A DNA stretch of 64,000 nt from Halobacterium hubeiense (GTDB taxonomy: Archaea > Halobacteriota > Halobacteria > Halobacteriales > Halobacteriaceae), in contig NZ_LN831302.1 of NCBI RefSeq assembly GCF_001488575.1, forward strand, positions 1,178,001 through 1,242,000, read 5' to 3'. Made by a program: the position numbers and the translations under genes. This document shows positions 34,953-43,317 of the stretch, in pieces. Each line of letters begins with the position of its first letter. The first letter of the stretch is position 1. The notes under the pieces were generated by a model. That model ran no database searches and was not told where the DNA came from. It saw nothing but the letters and a program-made list of their open reading frames with translations.

Positions 34953-35375
34953 GTGGCGAGCACCCGCTGGCGGCTCGCGGCGGTCGTGCTCGCGGGCGCG
35001 CTCCCGTGGGTGGCTGTCACGTTCGACGGCGGCTGGTACCCGATGTTCTCCGTCGGCTTCCTCCACTTCGACCCGTTCTCGTTCACGTCGCTCCCGGCGT
35101 ACCTCGCTCGCGTCGAGAGCGTCCCGCCGCGGCTGACCGCGTGGCCGACGGCGACGCTGCTGTACGGGGCCGCGCTCGCAACAGCAGTCCTCGACCACGT
35201 CGTCGGCTTCGATGCGCGGATACCCGCGGGCTTGCTCTTCCTCACGGGCGTGGACGTCGGCCTACTGGGGCTCTCGCTGTCCCGCGAGCCGACGATTCTC
35301 GCGCTCCCGGTGGGCGCGCTGTGGCTGTGGGCGGCCGTCTGGGTGGGGTACGGGGACGCGCTGCTCGGCGAGTGA
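34953..35375 (+). CDS. TIGR04206-like haloarchaeal membrane protein
   Basis: A 140-residue protein starting at GTG one base after the drg stop. Four hydrophobic segments are visible, with the conserved GGWYPMFSVGFLHFDPFSFTS-type motif after the first. That matches a haloarchaea-specific family of unknown function. It probably shares the drg transcript. Confidence 0.78.
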   Translation: MASTRWRLAAVVLAGALPWVAVTFDGGWYPMFSVGFLHFDPFSFTSLPAYLARVESVPPRLTAWPTATLLYGAALATAVLDHVVGFDARIPAGLLFLTGVDVGLLGLSLSREPTILALPVGALWLWAAVWVGYGDALLGE

Positions 35376-35435
35376 CCGGGAGCGGACGCTTCCGCGTTCG
35401 GTACGCTTTTCGACGCGCCCCTGCATCCCTCGCAC

Positions 35436-36221
35436 ATGAGCGAGTTCGTACTCGACCACGTGATGATGCGCGTCGGCGACCTCGACGCGAGCCTCGACTG
35501 GTACAAGACCCACCTCGACTACGTCGAATACGGCCGCTGGGAGGCCGACACGTTCGACATCGTCTACCTCGGTCCCGAGGACGTCCACGAGGAGGGCGCG
35601 CTGCTGGAACTGACGTACAACCACGACACCGACGAGTACGACCTCGGCGACGCGTGGGGCCACATCGCCGTACGCGTCGAGGACGTCTACGACGCCTACG
35701 AGGAACTGATGGACGAGGGCGTCGAGGACTACCGCGACCCCGACTCCTGCGGCGGGTCGTACGCGTTCGTGAAAGACCCCGACGGCCACGAGGTCGAAAT
35801 CGTCGAGCGCGACCACGGCGCGAAGTGGAGCCTCGACCACACGATGATTCGCGTCGAGGACGCCGACGAACAGCTCGGGTTCTGGACGCGGAAGTTCGAG
35901 TACGAGCACACGGGCCGCTGGGAGGCGGACACGTTCGCGAACTACTTCATGAAGCCCGAGGGTGCCGCCGACGAGGCGATGGCGGTCGAACTCACGTACA
36001 ACTACGACGGCCGCACGTACGAGTTCGGTGACTCGTGGGGCCACCTCGCCGTGCGCACGGACGACCTCGTCGACGACTGGGAGACGCTCGTCGAGCGCGA
36101 GGCCGAGGACTACCGCGACCCCGAGTCCTGTGACTACGACTATGCGTTCACGAAGGACCCTGACGGCCACGAAATCGAGGTCCTGAACCCCGCGGAGTCG
36201 CCGGTCGACCGCGAGGACTGA
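35436..36221 (+). CDS. Tandem VOC/glyoxalase-domain protein
   Basis: A 261-residue protein with two VOC domains (about 1-128 and 130-255). Each contains the glyoxalase-like set LDH(V/T)M(M/I)RV, GRWEADTF, (L/V)ELTYN and KDPDGHE(V/I)E(I/V). Histidine and glutamate ligands (LDH..., LELTY, GH...V, ...HE-E) could bind one metal per module. Usually called lactoylglutathione lyase, but haloarchaea use other thiols, so substrate is open. Internal duplication is clear. Confidence 0.85.
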   Translation: MSEFVLDHVMMRVGDLDASLDWYKTHLDYVEYGRWEADTFDIVYLGPEDVHEEGALLELTYNHDTDEYDLGDAWGHIAVRVEDVYDAYEELMDEGVEDYRDPDSCGGSYAFVKDPDGHEVEIVERDHGAKWSLDHTMIRVEDADEQLGFWTRKFEYEHTGRWEADTFANYFMKPEGAADEAMAVELTYNYDGRTYEFGDSWGHLAVRTDDLVDDWETLVEREAEDYRDPESCDYDYAFTKDPDGHEIEVLNPAESPVDRED

Positions 36222-36281
36222 TGTTCCCACATCGCGGGTCCGTGCCCGCCCGTTTTTCTCCGGCCGCACGGTAGCGCCGGT

Positions 36282-36686
36282 ATGGACTGCGAGCGAATCG
36301 GCCGCGTGGAGACGCCGTACGCGTCCCGCGAGGACGCGCCCCGGCAGGGATTCCTCGGTGACGCGACTGGGACCGTCCACGTCGCCGAGCAGTACCGCGC
36401 GGCGCTGACGGGCCTCGACACCGGTCACACGATAGACGTAGTGTGGTGGGCCGACGACGCCGACCGCTCCGTGCTGCGCGTCCGCGGCGGCAACCGTGGC
36501 GTGTTCACGACGCGGTCGCCGGCCCGCCCGAACCCGGTCTGTGTGACGACCTGCGACGTGCTCGCCGTCGATAGCGAGGCCGGCACGCTGGACGTCGCCG
36601 GCGTGGACATGGTCGACGGCAGTCCCGTCGTGGACCTGAAGTACGCGCTCGTCGGTGACGACGAGCACACGCCCTCGGACCGTTAG
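36282..36686 (+). CDS. trmO: TrmO-like tRNA methyltransferase
   Basis: A 134-residue protein of the TrmO/TsaA beta-barrel family. DAPRQGFLGDATGTV near the start and the signature FTTRSPARPNPVCVTTCDVL bind SAM and substrate. The bacterial homologue N6-methylates the t6A modification at tRNA position 37. Its 3' end overlaps dphB by four bases, convergently. Archaeal substrate is assumed by homology. Confidence 0.82.
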   Translation: MDCERIGRVETPYASREDAPRQGFLGDATGTVHVAEQYRAALTGLDTGHTIDVVWWADDADRSVLRVRGGNRGVFTTRSPARPNPVCVTTCDVLAVDSEAGTLDVAGVDMVDGSPVVDLKYALVGDDEHTPSDR

Positions 36687-37480
36687 TCGCGGTACTCGTC
36701 GAGCGCGTCCGCGGGCGCGTCGGCGAGCCCCGCGAGCGCGTCCGTCTCGACGTGGTGGAGGTCGCCCGGAATCACGAGCAGGTGCAGCGGCTCCCCGAAG
36801 TCCATCTCCGCGAGCGCGCCGAGGCGGTCCGCGCGGACGGTCGCGTCGGGCGCTCCCGCACGCGCGACGACCACGCCGAGCGCGTCCGCGTCCCAGTGCT
36901 CGGCGAGCAGGCCGGCGGCGTGGCTCGCGGTCATGTACTCGTCACCGTCCACGCGCGGGTGGTCGACCTTGATGTCCAGATAACAGAGCGTGTGCAGACC
37001 GCGCTGGCGGTTGTCCTCGACGGTCTCGACGACCGAACTCGGCACGCCGTCCGCGCCGTGCGCCCACTCGAAGGGGAGCGTCGTCGCCTTCCCGAAGCGG
37101 TAGTTCTGGAGGCCCGTGAGACTGGACGCCGCGGATTCAGCGGTGGGGGCGTGAATCACGCGCGTGTCGATGCCGCGCTCCTCGGCGCGCAGCCGCAAAT
37201 CGACGTGCGTCGTCGAAATCATCGTGTCCCCCGCAGTGAGGAAGACGCAGTCGCCGGACTCGGCGGCCGCGAGAATCGGCTCGGGGTCCTGTTCGACGCC
37301 CGCGCGGTCCCGCACCTCGACGTCGGTGTCGTGGTAGGCTTCGAGGTCGGCGACGTCCGCGCCGACGAGTTTGCTGGTGTAGAACTCCGCGAACGCGCGG
37401 TCGGCGGCCGCGATGGCGTCGGCGCCAGCGACCGTGACCGAGCGCTCGTCGTAGAGACCGAGCCCGACGAACGTGAGCAT
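36683..37480 (-). CDS. dphB: Diphthine synthase
   Basis: A 265-residue SAM-dependent methyltransferase that acts on elongation factor 2 during diphthamide synthesis. It opens MLTFVGLGLYDERSVTVAG, with DCVFLTAGDTMISTTHVDLRL and LPFEWAHGA, all characteristic of DphB. The start at MLTFVG is chosen by family alignment; the longer frame is shadow sequence. Confidence 0.95.
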   Translation of the reverse strand: MLTFVGLGLYDERSVTVAGADAIAAADRAFAEFYTSKLVGADVADLEAYHDTDVEVRDRAGVEQDPEPILAAAESGDCVFLTAGDTMISTTHVDLRLRAEERGIDTRVIHAPTAESAASSLTGLQNYRFGKATTLPFEWAHGADGVPSSVVETVEDNRQRGLHTLCYLDIKVDHPRVDGDEYMTASHAAGLLAEHWDADALGVVVARAGAPDATVRADRLGALAEMDFGEPLHLLVIPGDLHHVETDALAGLADAPADALDEYRD

Positions 37481-37562
37481 ACCCGCGATAGCGCGCGCGC
37501 CGTCGTAGGGGTTTCGGGACGCAAGCGACACGGGTAAGGCCGCGCCCGCCCGACTCCCGGGC

Positions 37563-38660
37563 ATGTCAGTGCCGTGTGTCCGCGTCCCCACCGAGGACGG
37601 CGAAGCCACGCGCCGGAGGCTCGCCGAAGCGGACCTCCTCGTCGACGAGTACGCCATCACGGCCAGCGACGGCGACCTCTACGTCCCCGTCAGCGACCCG
37701 GACGCGGTGCCCGAGGACCTCGCGGTCGTGGAGTTCGACGCGCCCGAGCGCGAGACGCCGACGACGCCCGCCGAGATTCTGGGGTTCGAACCGACCTACG
37801 AGCGCCTCGGCGACGTCGTCATCCTCGACGAGGACTCCCCGGAGCGCGCCCGCAAAATCGCCGACGCGGTGATGGCCTCGGACGTCCGCGCGAAGACGGT
37901 CGTCAACCGCGCCTCGAAGGTGAAAGGCACCGAGCGCGTCCGCGACTGGGACGTCGTCGCCGGGGACGGCACCGAGACGGTCCACACGGAGTACGGCTGC
38001 GAGTTCGAACTCGACCTCGCGACGGTGTACTTCTCGCCGCGGCTCGCGACCGAGCGTCACCGCGTCGTCGAGCAAGTCCAGGAGCGCGCGGCCGAACGCA
38101 GTGAGACCGCGGACGGGGAGAGTGGCGAGGGACAGGGTCCCTCAGACCATTCGAGCGGGCAGCGCCCGCGAGAAAACGGGGATGGAGGACCCGTGAGCCG
38201 CGAACACGCCTTCGATATGTTCGCGGGCGTCGGCCCATACGCCGTCCCGATGGCGAAAGTGGGCGCGGAGGTCGTCGCGACGGACATCAACGAGGACGCA
38301 ATCGAGTACCTTCGGCGGAACGCAGAGCGAAACGGCGTGAGCGAGGACGTGACCGCCATCGCCGGAGACGTGAGGGAGACCGCCGACGAGTACGAGGACT
38401 GGGCGGACCGCATCGTGATGAACCTCCCCCACACCGCCGACGAGTTCCTCGACACCGCCGTCGCGCTCGCCGGCGAGGACTGCGTGATTCACTTCTACGA
38501 CTTCCAGCACGAGGACGACCTGTACGATCCCTGTGAAGCCGCCATCCGGGAGGCCGCCGAGCCCGAGTACGACGTCACAATTGAGAACGAGCGCACCGTG
38601 CGGTCGTACGCGCCCCACGAGTTCAACGTCGTCGTGGACGCCCGGCTGACGCGCCGGTGA
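37563..38660 (+). CDS. trm5: tRNA (guanine37-N1)-methyltransferase Trm5 with an internal insertion
   Basis: A 365-residue archaeal Trm5 that methylates G37 next to the anticodon. Landmarks are VVNRASKVKGTERVRDWDV, ATVYFSPRLATERHRVVEQV, FDMFAGVGPYAVP (SAM site), ADRIVMNLPHTADEF and a C-terminal IHFYDFQ. Between the FSPRLATERHR block and the SAM motif lies a 35-residue hydrophilic run (about 178-212, bases 38094-38198). It is not part of the fold and contains two hairpin-forming stretches; family members usually have a short connection here. Confidence 0.93.
   Translation: MSVPCVRVPTEDGEATRRRLAEADLLVDEYAITASDGDLYVPVSDPDAVPEDLAVVEFDAPERETPTTPAEILGFEPTYERLGDVVILDEDSPERARKIADAVMASDVRAKTVVNRASKVKGTERVRDWDVVAGDGTETVHTEYGCEFELDLATVYFSPRLATERHRVVEQVQERAAERSETADGESGEGQGPSDHSSGQRPRENGDGGPVSREHAFDMFAGVGPYAVPMAKVGAEVVATDINEDAIEYLRRNAERNGVSEDVTAIAGDVRETADEYEDWADRIVMNLPHTADEFLDTAVALAGEDCVIHFYDFQHEDDLYDPCEAAIREAAEPEYDVTIENERTVRSYAPHEFNVVVDARLTRR
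38127..38169. repeat. Hairpin pair inside the trm5 insertion
   Basis: GAGGGAC-AGG-GTCCCTC (38127-38143) and GCGGGC-AGC-GCCCGC (38155-38169) are perfect inverted repeats of seven and six base pairs. They lie within the in-frame segment that interrupts Trm5, the form expected of a small palindromic element that inserts without breaking the reading frame. Confidence 0.55.
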
Positions 38661-38669
38661 TTCGCAAGG

Positions 38670-38676
38670 CTTATTT
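38670..38676 (+). promoter_or_regulatory. TATA-like box of tRNA-Thr
   Basis: CTTATTT lies about 38 bases before the mature tRNA 5' end. This places the transcript start near 38700, leaving a short 5' leader for RNase P to remove. Confidence 0.45.
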
Positions 38677-38710
38677 CTCGAATCCGGCTACGAGGAAGTA
38701 CGCGAAGTGC

Positions 38711-38784
38711 GCCGGTATAGCTCAGACTGGTAGAGCGATTCCTTCGTAAGGAATAGGCCAAGGGTTCAAATCCCTTTACCGGCT
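38711..38784 (+). tRNA. tRNA-Thr (anticodon CGT)
   Basis: A 74-base cloverleaf. Acceptor arms GCCGGTA and TACCGGC pair fully, with T as discriminator. The anticodon stem ATTCC/GGAAT encloses loop TTCGTAA with anticodon CGT at 38745-38747, and the T arm is AAGGGTTCAAATCCCTT. No intron and no encoded CCA. CGT reads ACG threonine codons, which are frequent in this GC-rich genome. Confidence 0.95.
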
Positions 38785-38977
38785 CTACGACGCGGGCTCG
38801 AAGCCTGCATCCCGTTCTCTGATTTCTACGCGCCGAGCGTGAGCGCCGTCTAACCGGGGCGCTCGTCGGACCGGAACCGGGATAGCGGCCGCGCGACTAT
38901 CGGGGAGTCGTGTATGCGAACCGCTTGATAAACGACGCTCGGGACTCACTGTTCGGCGACGCCCGGGGAGGCCACCA

Positions 38978-39382
38978 GTGAACAACAAGCGCCACCACGA
39001 CGAGTACGACGGCCGCAAGGACCTGCAGGACGCCGGCTGGCAGGTCAGCAAGCGGGACGCCGTGGCGTTCAACTCCGGGAGCGAGACGGACCGACACCTC
39101 GTCGCGAAGACGCTGGTCGCGAAGGTGCTCCGCGATAGGGGGTACCGCGTCGACACCGAGGTCGTGAAGGACGGCGTCGGCGAAATCGACGTCGTCGCGT
39201 ACGGACTCGACGAGCCGCCGTTCGCGGTCGAAGTCGAGACGAATCCGACGAAGGCGGTCGTCTCGGACAAGCTCAGTCGCTACTACCGCGGCGAGCCGTT
39301 CTGCGAGTGTTACGTGCTGGACCCGACGGAGATGCCTGACAGCCTCGAAGCGGCCCGCGAGTGGGTCGAAGCGAAGCTCTGA
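38978..39382 (+). CDS. PD-(D/E)XK-fold-like protein beside tRNA-Thr
   Basis: A 134-residue protein with GTG start. The N terminus is basic and polar (MNNKRHHDEYDGRKDLQDAG). The core VKDGVGEIDVVAYGLD then FAVEVET has an acidic residue followed by an E-x-E strand, resembling restriction-endonuclease-like folds, although the motif lysine is absent. Similar proteins occur in haloarchaeal viruses and tRNA-linked islands as far as I recall. Its location 194 bases after a tRNA is typical of integrated elements, but no integrase or att repeat is present. Confidence 0.65.
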   Translation: MNNKRHHDEYDGRKDLQDAGWQVSKRDAVAFNSGSETDRHLVAKTLVAKVLRDRGYRVDTEVVKDGVGEIDVVAYGLDEPPFAVEVETNPTKAVVSDKLSRYYRGEPFCECYVLDPTEMPDSLEAAREWVEAKL

Positions 39383-39417
39383 CCGGGCCGGGCGCGCTCA
39401 CGAACAGTTCTCGGCGG

Positions 39418-40185
39418 TCAGTCTTCCCGCACGTCGTCCCCGACTGTCAGCGTCTGCCCGCGGCTCTCCTCCGGCACCCGAGAGATGAGCATCAGCGTGT
39501 AGAAGTGGTCGAAGGCGTCCTCGTCGGCGAACTCGGGGAACGTCTCCTGTCGTCGCTGGACGAACGTCTCGCGGAACTCCGGCGTGGGGTCGCCGGTGTC
39601 GGGGTCGCGGCTGGGGACGACGCAGCGCCCGCAGGGCGTGACGCCCTCGAAGCGCACGCCGCCGGCCTCGAAGCCCGGGGCGTCGTCGCCGACGAAGCGG
39701 TCCTCCCAGAACGCGGGGACGCCGGCGACTTCGACGTTCGCGCGGAGGCGCCGGCGCACGCCGTCGACGGTGAGGTCGTCGAACCACGACGCGACCTCGC
39801 GGAGGGTGGCGGTGCTGACGACGGACGGCCCCATCTCGCGGCGGTCGACGTAGCCGAGTTCGTCGTCGCGTTCGAGCGCGAGGTCGAGGTCGAAGAACTC
39901 CGAGAACCACGCCTCGGCGCGGCCGGGGTCGTCGTCGAGGTCGAATCGTTCGACCGTTCCGTCGGGCGTTTCGACGGTGAACTCGTGGGTGTCGCGGTCG
40001 AAGTCGGTGTCGAGGTCGTGGACGCGCGCGGTTCGCTTGCCGTTGACGACGTCCCCCTCTGCGTCGAACAGCGCGTACGTGCGGTCGTCGGCGAGCGTCC
40101 CACCTGGCAGCACGTCGGCTGCCTCGACTTCGACGCCGTCCAGCCCCTTCACGGGGTAGACGCGCAGTCGGTCGACTCGTGGCAT
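39418..40185 (-). CDS. MOSC-domain molybdenum-cofactor protein
   Basis: A 255-residue protein. The beta-barrel N domain (RLRVYPVKGLDGVEVEAADVL) is followed by the MOSC domain. TPCGRCVVPSRDPDTGDPTPEF supplies the conserved cysteine that ligates molybdenum in the MOCOS C-terminal and mARC families. Likely a reductase of N-hydroxylated compounds or a cofactor carrier. No redox-partner domain is fused. Confidence 0.87.
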   Translation of the reverse strand: MPRVDRLRVYPVKGLDGVEVEAADVLPGGTLADDRTYALFDAEGDVVNGKRTARVHDLDTDFDRDTHEFTVETPDGTVERFDLDDDPGRAEAWFSEFFDLDLALERDDELGYVDRREMGPSVVSTATLREVASWFDDLTVDGVRRRLRANVEVAGVPAFWEDRFVGDDAPGFEAGGVRFEGVTPCGRCVVPSRDPDTGDPTPEFRETFVQRRQETFPEFADEDAFDHFYTLMLISRVPEESRGQTLTVGDDVRED

Positions 40186-40335
40186 CGTCCGGACGGAGGG
40201 CGGGACGGCTCTTAGGTGTTCGTCCGAACGCCGCGCGTCGCCCGCGCCGACGTCGTGGTTCGCGTATGTTTGGTCGGGTCGCTTTCGCCGGGACGGCCGG
40301 CAGAGCGTGTCAAGGCCGACACCAGTGGCGGTCGA

Positions 40336-40375
40336 GCGGGTGTGACCCGCCCTTATATCCCTTACATTTATTATA
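40336..40375 (+). promoter_or_regulatory. Promoter region of the AtoE-like carrier
   Basis: TTTATTATA at 40367-40375 lies about 28 bases before the ATG at 40400, predicting a leaderless mRNA. A second TATA-like element is at 40352-40359. Just upstream GCGGGT-GTG-ACCCGC (40336-40350) is a perfect dyad that could be an activator site. Confidence 0.5.
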
Positions 40376-40399
40376 CTCGTGTTAGTGGTTGCTTTCGGT

Positions 40400-41821
40400 A
40401 TGTCATCACGAGACACGGGGCAGTCGGGCGGCAACGCCTTCGAGCGGCTGGGCCACCGGCTCGCCGGCGTCGTCGAGCGCTGGATGCCGAGCCCGTTCCT
40501 GTTCGCCATCCTGTTGAGCTACGTCGTCTTCGCCGCGGGCATCGCCGTCGAAGGCGCCGGCCCCGCCGAGATGGTGGGGTTCTGGTTCGACGGCTTCTGG
40601 GCGTTCCTGAGCTTCGCGATGCAGATGACGCTCATCCTCATGACGGGGTTCGTCATCGCGTACCACCCGCGCGTGAACGCGCTCCTCCAGAAGCTCACCG
40701 AACTGCCGCGCTCGCCCGGGCAGGCGGCCGCGCTCGTCGGCGTGTTCTCGATGGGCATCGCGTGGGTCCACTGGGGGTTCAGCCTCATCCTCGGCGCCAT
40801 CTTCGCCCGCGAGATGGGCAAGACCGCCCACGAGAAGGGCATCGACGTCCACTACCCGCTGCTGGCGGTCGCCGGCTACATGGGGCTCGGGCTGACGTGG
40901 CACTGGGGGCTGTCCGGGTCGGCGCCGCTCGCGCTCGCGACGCCCGGCAACGACTTCATCGAGGCCGGCGTCATCGACGGCGTCGTCCCGACCACGCAGA
41001 CCATCTTCAGCTCGTACGCGCTCGCGCTGACCGCCCTCTCCATCCTGTTCGCGGCGGGGATGCTCTACCTCCTCTCGCCGTCGCCGAAGCGCGCGAGTCC
41101 CATCACGGACTACGTGGACGAGAGCGAGCTCGCGGACTCCACGACGGACGGCGGCGAGTCGCCGGAACCGACTCCGGACGGCGGGACGGCCAGCCCCGCC
41201 GAGCGCATCGACAACAGCCGCGTGCTCGGCGGCGTCATCGCGCTGACGGGCGTCGCGTACGTCGCGTACCTGTTCGCGACCGACGGCCTCGACGCGCTCA
41301 CGCTGAACGTCGTGAACTTCGGGTTCCTGTTCGCCGGGCTCGCCATCTACCAGCGGCCGTCGCTGTACCGCGAGCGGTTCGGCGAGGCCGCCGAGTCGGC
41401 GGCCGGTATCATCCTACTGTTCCCGTTCTTCGCGGGGATTCAGGGGATGATGAACGCCTCTGGGCTCTCGGAGACGTTCGCGCAGACGCTGCTGGACGTC
41501 TCCACGCAGGCGACGTTCCCGGTCGTCGCGTGGCTCGTCGGCTCCGCCGTCAACCTCTTCGTGCCCTCGGGCGGCGGCGAGTGGATCGTCCTCGGGCCGT
41601 CGATTATCGCCGCGGCCCAAGACCTCGGCGTGCCCGTCGGGAAGGCGACTATCGCGTACGCGGTCGGCGACGCGCACACGAACCTCCTGAACCCGTTCTG
41701 GGCGCTCCCGCTGCTCGCCATCACCGGCGTCAAGGCCCGCGAGATGTTCGGGTACGCGGTCGCGATGCTGCTGCTGTTGATTCCGTTCCTCGCCGCCGCG
41801 CTGTACGCCGTCCCCTACTAG
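40400..41821 (+). CDS. Short-chain fatty acid transporter (AtoE/TIGR00366-like)
   Basis: A 473-residue transporter with about 12 hydrophobic helices. Conserved family segments are WMPSPFLFAILLSYVVF, GFWAFLSFAMQMTLILMTG, TWHWGLSGSAPL and NLFVPSGGGEW. An acidic hydrophilic loop at about 232-275 divides the two halves. Members import short-chain fatty acids such as acetoacetate or butyrate. Converges with, and overlaps by four bases, the HTTM gene. Confidence 0.88.
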   Translation: MSSRDTGQSGGNAFERLGHRLAGVVERWMPSPFLFAILLSYVVFAAGIAVEGAGPAEMVGFWFDGFWAFLSFAMQMTLILMTGFVIAYHPRVNALLQKLTELPRSPGQAAALVGVFSMGIAWVHWGFSLILGAIFAREMGKTAHEKGIDVHYPLLAVAGYMGLGLTWHWGLSGSAPLALATPGNDFIEAGVIDGVVPTTQTIFSSYALALTALSILFAAGMLYLLSPSPKRASPITDYVDESELADSTTDGGESPEPTPDGGTASPAERIDNSRVLGGVIALTGVAYVAYLFATDGLDALTLNVVNFGFLFAGLAIYQRPSLYRERFGEAAESAAGIILLFPFFAGIQGMMNASGLSETFAQTLLDVSTQATFPVVAWLVGSAVNLFVPSGGGEWIVLGPSIIAAAQDLGVPVGKATIAYAVGDAHTNLLNPFWALPLLAITGVKAREMFGYAVAMLLLLIPFLAAALYAVPY

Positions 41822-43281
41822 GCCGAGCAGTTTTTCGCCGCGAGTTCGACGCGCTCCGTCGGGTCAGGGCCGTCTAGATTCACCGGCTGTTCGACCACGA
41901 ACACCTCGACGGACGTGAGGTCGGTGTCGTGGCTGTCGTTCCACCGCGTGCAGAGGTAGTCCGCGAACGCGTTGCTGACCGCCAGGTCGTCCAGCCGGCG
42001 GACGTTCGCGGTGTACTTCCGCCAGCGCGAACTCGGGTAGCTCCCCGCGACGTCGGGCGGCTCGTCCCACGTCACGGGACCGCCGTGGAAGGCGTCCACG
42101 CTGCTCCCGTCGTCGAGGGTCGCTGGCGCGACCACCCAGAGGTCGGTGGCCAGCGGCGTCGGCGCGAACATCGACCACCGGGGCTCGGGCTGGTCGTCGA
42201 CCGGCCCGACCTCGGGCACGTCGGCGGGCGCGACCGTCGCGACGTTCCAGACGAGCAGGACGGCGAGGCCGACCGCGAGCAGTGCCGGGACGGCGCGGTC
42301 CTTCAGGTGGACGACGCGCGGCGGCAGCGACGGCAATGCGAGCGCGGGGAGCGCGCGCTCGATGCTACGCGCGTACTCGTTCAGCGGGAGGTCACGTACT
42401 CCGGGGACCGCCCGCCAGCCGGGCGCACGGTCCCAGACCGCCCGCGGGAGGAACGGCAGGAGCGCCGCGATGGAGACCAGCGGGAACACCGCCAGCTGCA
42501 TCGAAACGAACATCCCGGCGTGCATCGCGGCGAACAGCGCGGCAAAGCCCGCGCGCGGCCAGCCCGTGAGGACGACGAGGAGCACGGACCCGGCCAGCGC
42601 GGCGAGCCAGAGGTGGTCGAACGCGACGACGAGCGCGGGGAACTCGGCGAGCGCGTCGCCCAGCAGGACCGTGAACATGTCCAGTTCGAGGACCTGCCGG
42701 ACCGCCTCGCCGGACAGCCAGACGTCGCCGCGGAGCTTCAGCACGGCGTTCACGCTGTAGACGACGACCACCTGCGCGAGCAGTCCGGTGGTCGCGACGC
42801 CGAGGACGCGCCCTCGGGGAGGGCTCTCGGCCCGGAGCGCGTCTACGGACCAGCGCTCGCCGAGCGGCGCGAAGACCGCCCAGAACAACAGCATCCGGAG
42901 GAGCGTGTCGCCGCTGTTCAACACGAGCGGGTTCCGGAGGTGCAGCGACCCGACGAGCAGCCCGGTCACGAGCGTCGCCAGCGTCGTCCGGTAGCCCGCG
43001 AGCATCGCCAGCGCGGCGACGGCGGTCGCGAGGAAGAGCGCGGCCTGCAGCCACGGACCGCCGGAGAGCGCGTGTACGGAGAGGCGCGCGAGCGCGCCGT
43101 ACTGCTCGAAGAGCAGCGACCGCGGGTAGATGCCGGCATCCGTGTAGAACGCGCGGAGGAACCGCGTGCGCAGCGCGAGGTCCGCGAGCACGATGGCCGC
43201 CAGCGCCACGCGAAAGGCGGCCAGCGCGCGCGTGTCCACGCCGAGCCGGCGCGCGACGGCGTCGCGGAGTCGTCCCGTCAC
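41818..43281 (-). CDS. HTTM-domain membrane protein
   Basis: A 487-residue protein. Residues 1-360 form repeated hydrophobic helices of the HTTM type, related to the membrane part of vitamin K-dependent gamma-carboxylase. Recognisable segments are FRVALAAIVLADLALR, YTDAGIYPRS, SGDTLLRMLLFWAVFAPLGERW and RWSMFAPTP. A soluble C domain with KYTANVRRLDD and a possible extracellular region follows. It lacks the full eukaryotic carboxylase set. The reduced quinone made by the nearby men genes is a conceivable cofactor, but this is speculation. Confidence 0.85.
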   Translation of the reverse strand: MTGRLRDAVARRLGVDTRALAAFRVALAAIVLADLALRTRFLRAFYTDAGIYPRSLLFEQYGALARLSVHALSGGPWLQAALFLATAVAALAMLAGYRTTLATLVTGLLVGSLHLRNPLVLNSGDTLLRMLLFWAVFAPLGERWSVDALRAESPPRGRVLGVATTGLLAQVVVVYSVNAVLKLRGDVWLSGEAVRQVLELDMFTVLLGDALAEFPALVVAFDHLWLAALAGSVLLVVLTGWPRAGFAALFAAMHAGMFVSMQLAVFPLVSIAALLPFLPRAVWDRAPGWRAVPGVRDLPLNEYARSIERALPALALPSLPPRVVHLKDRAVPALLAVGLAVLLVWNVATVAPADVPEVGPVDDQPEPRWSMFAPTPLATDLWVVAPATLDDGSSVDAFHGGPVTWDEPPDVAGSYPSSRWRKYTANVRRLDDLAVSNAFADYLCTRWNDSHDTDLTSVEVFVVEQPVNLDGPDPTERVELAAKNCSA

Positions 43282-43317
43282 GTCCGGAACTGCCGGCGCG
43301 TGCAGAATAAGCCTTGT

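Noticed and set aside
38711-39500. Integrated element with att repeats at tRNA-Thr
   Set aside because: No second copy of the tRNA 3' end and no integrase found downstream within the window.
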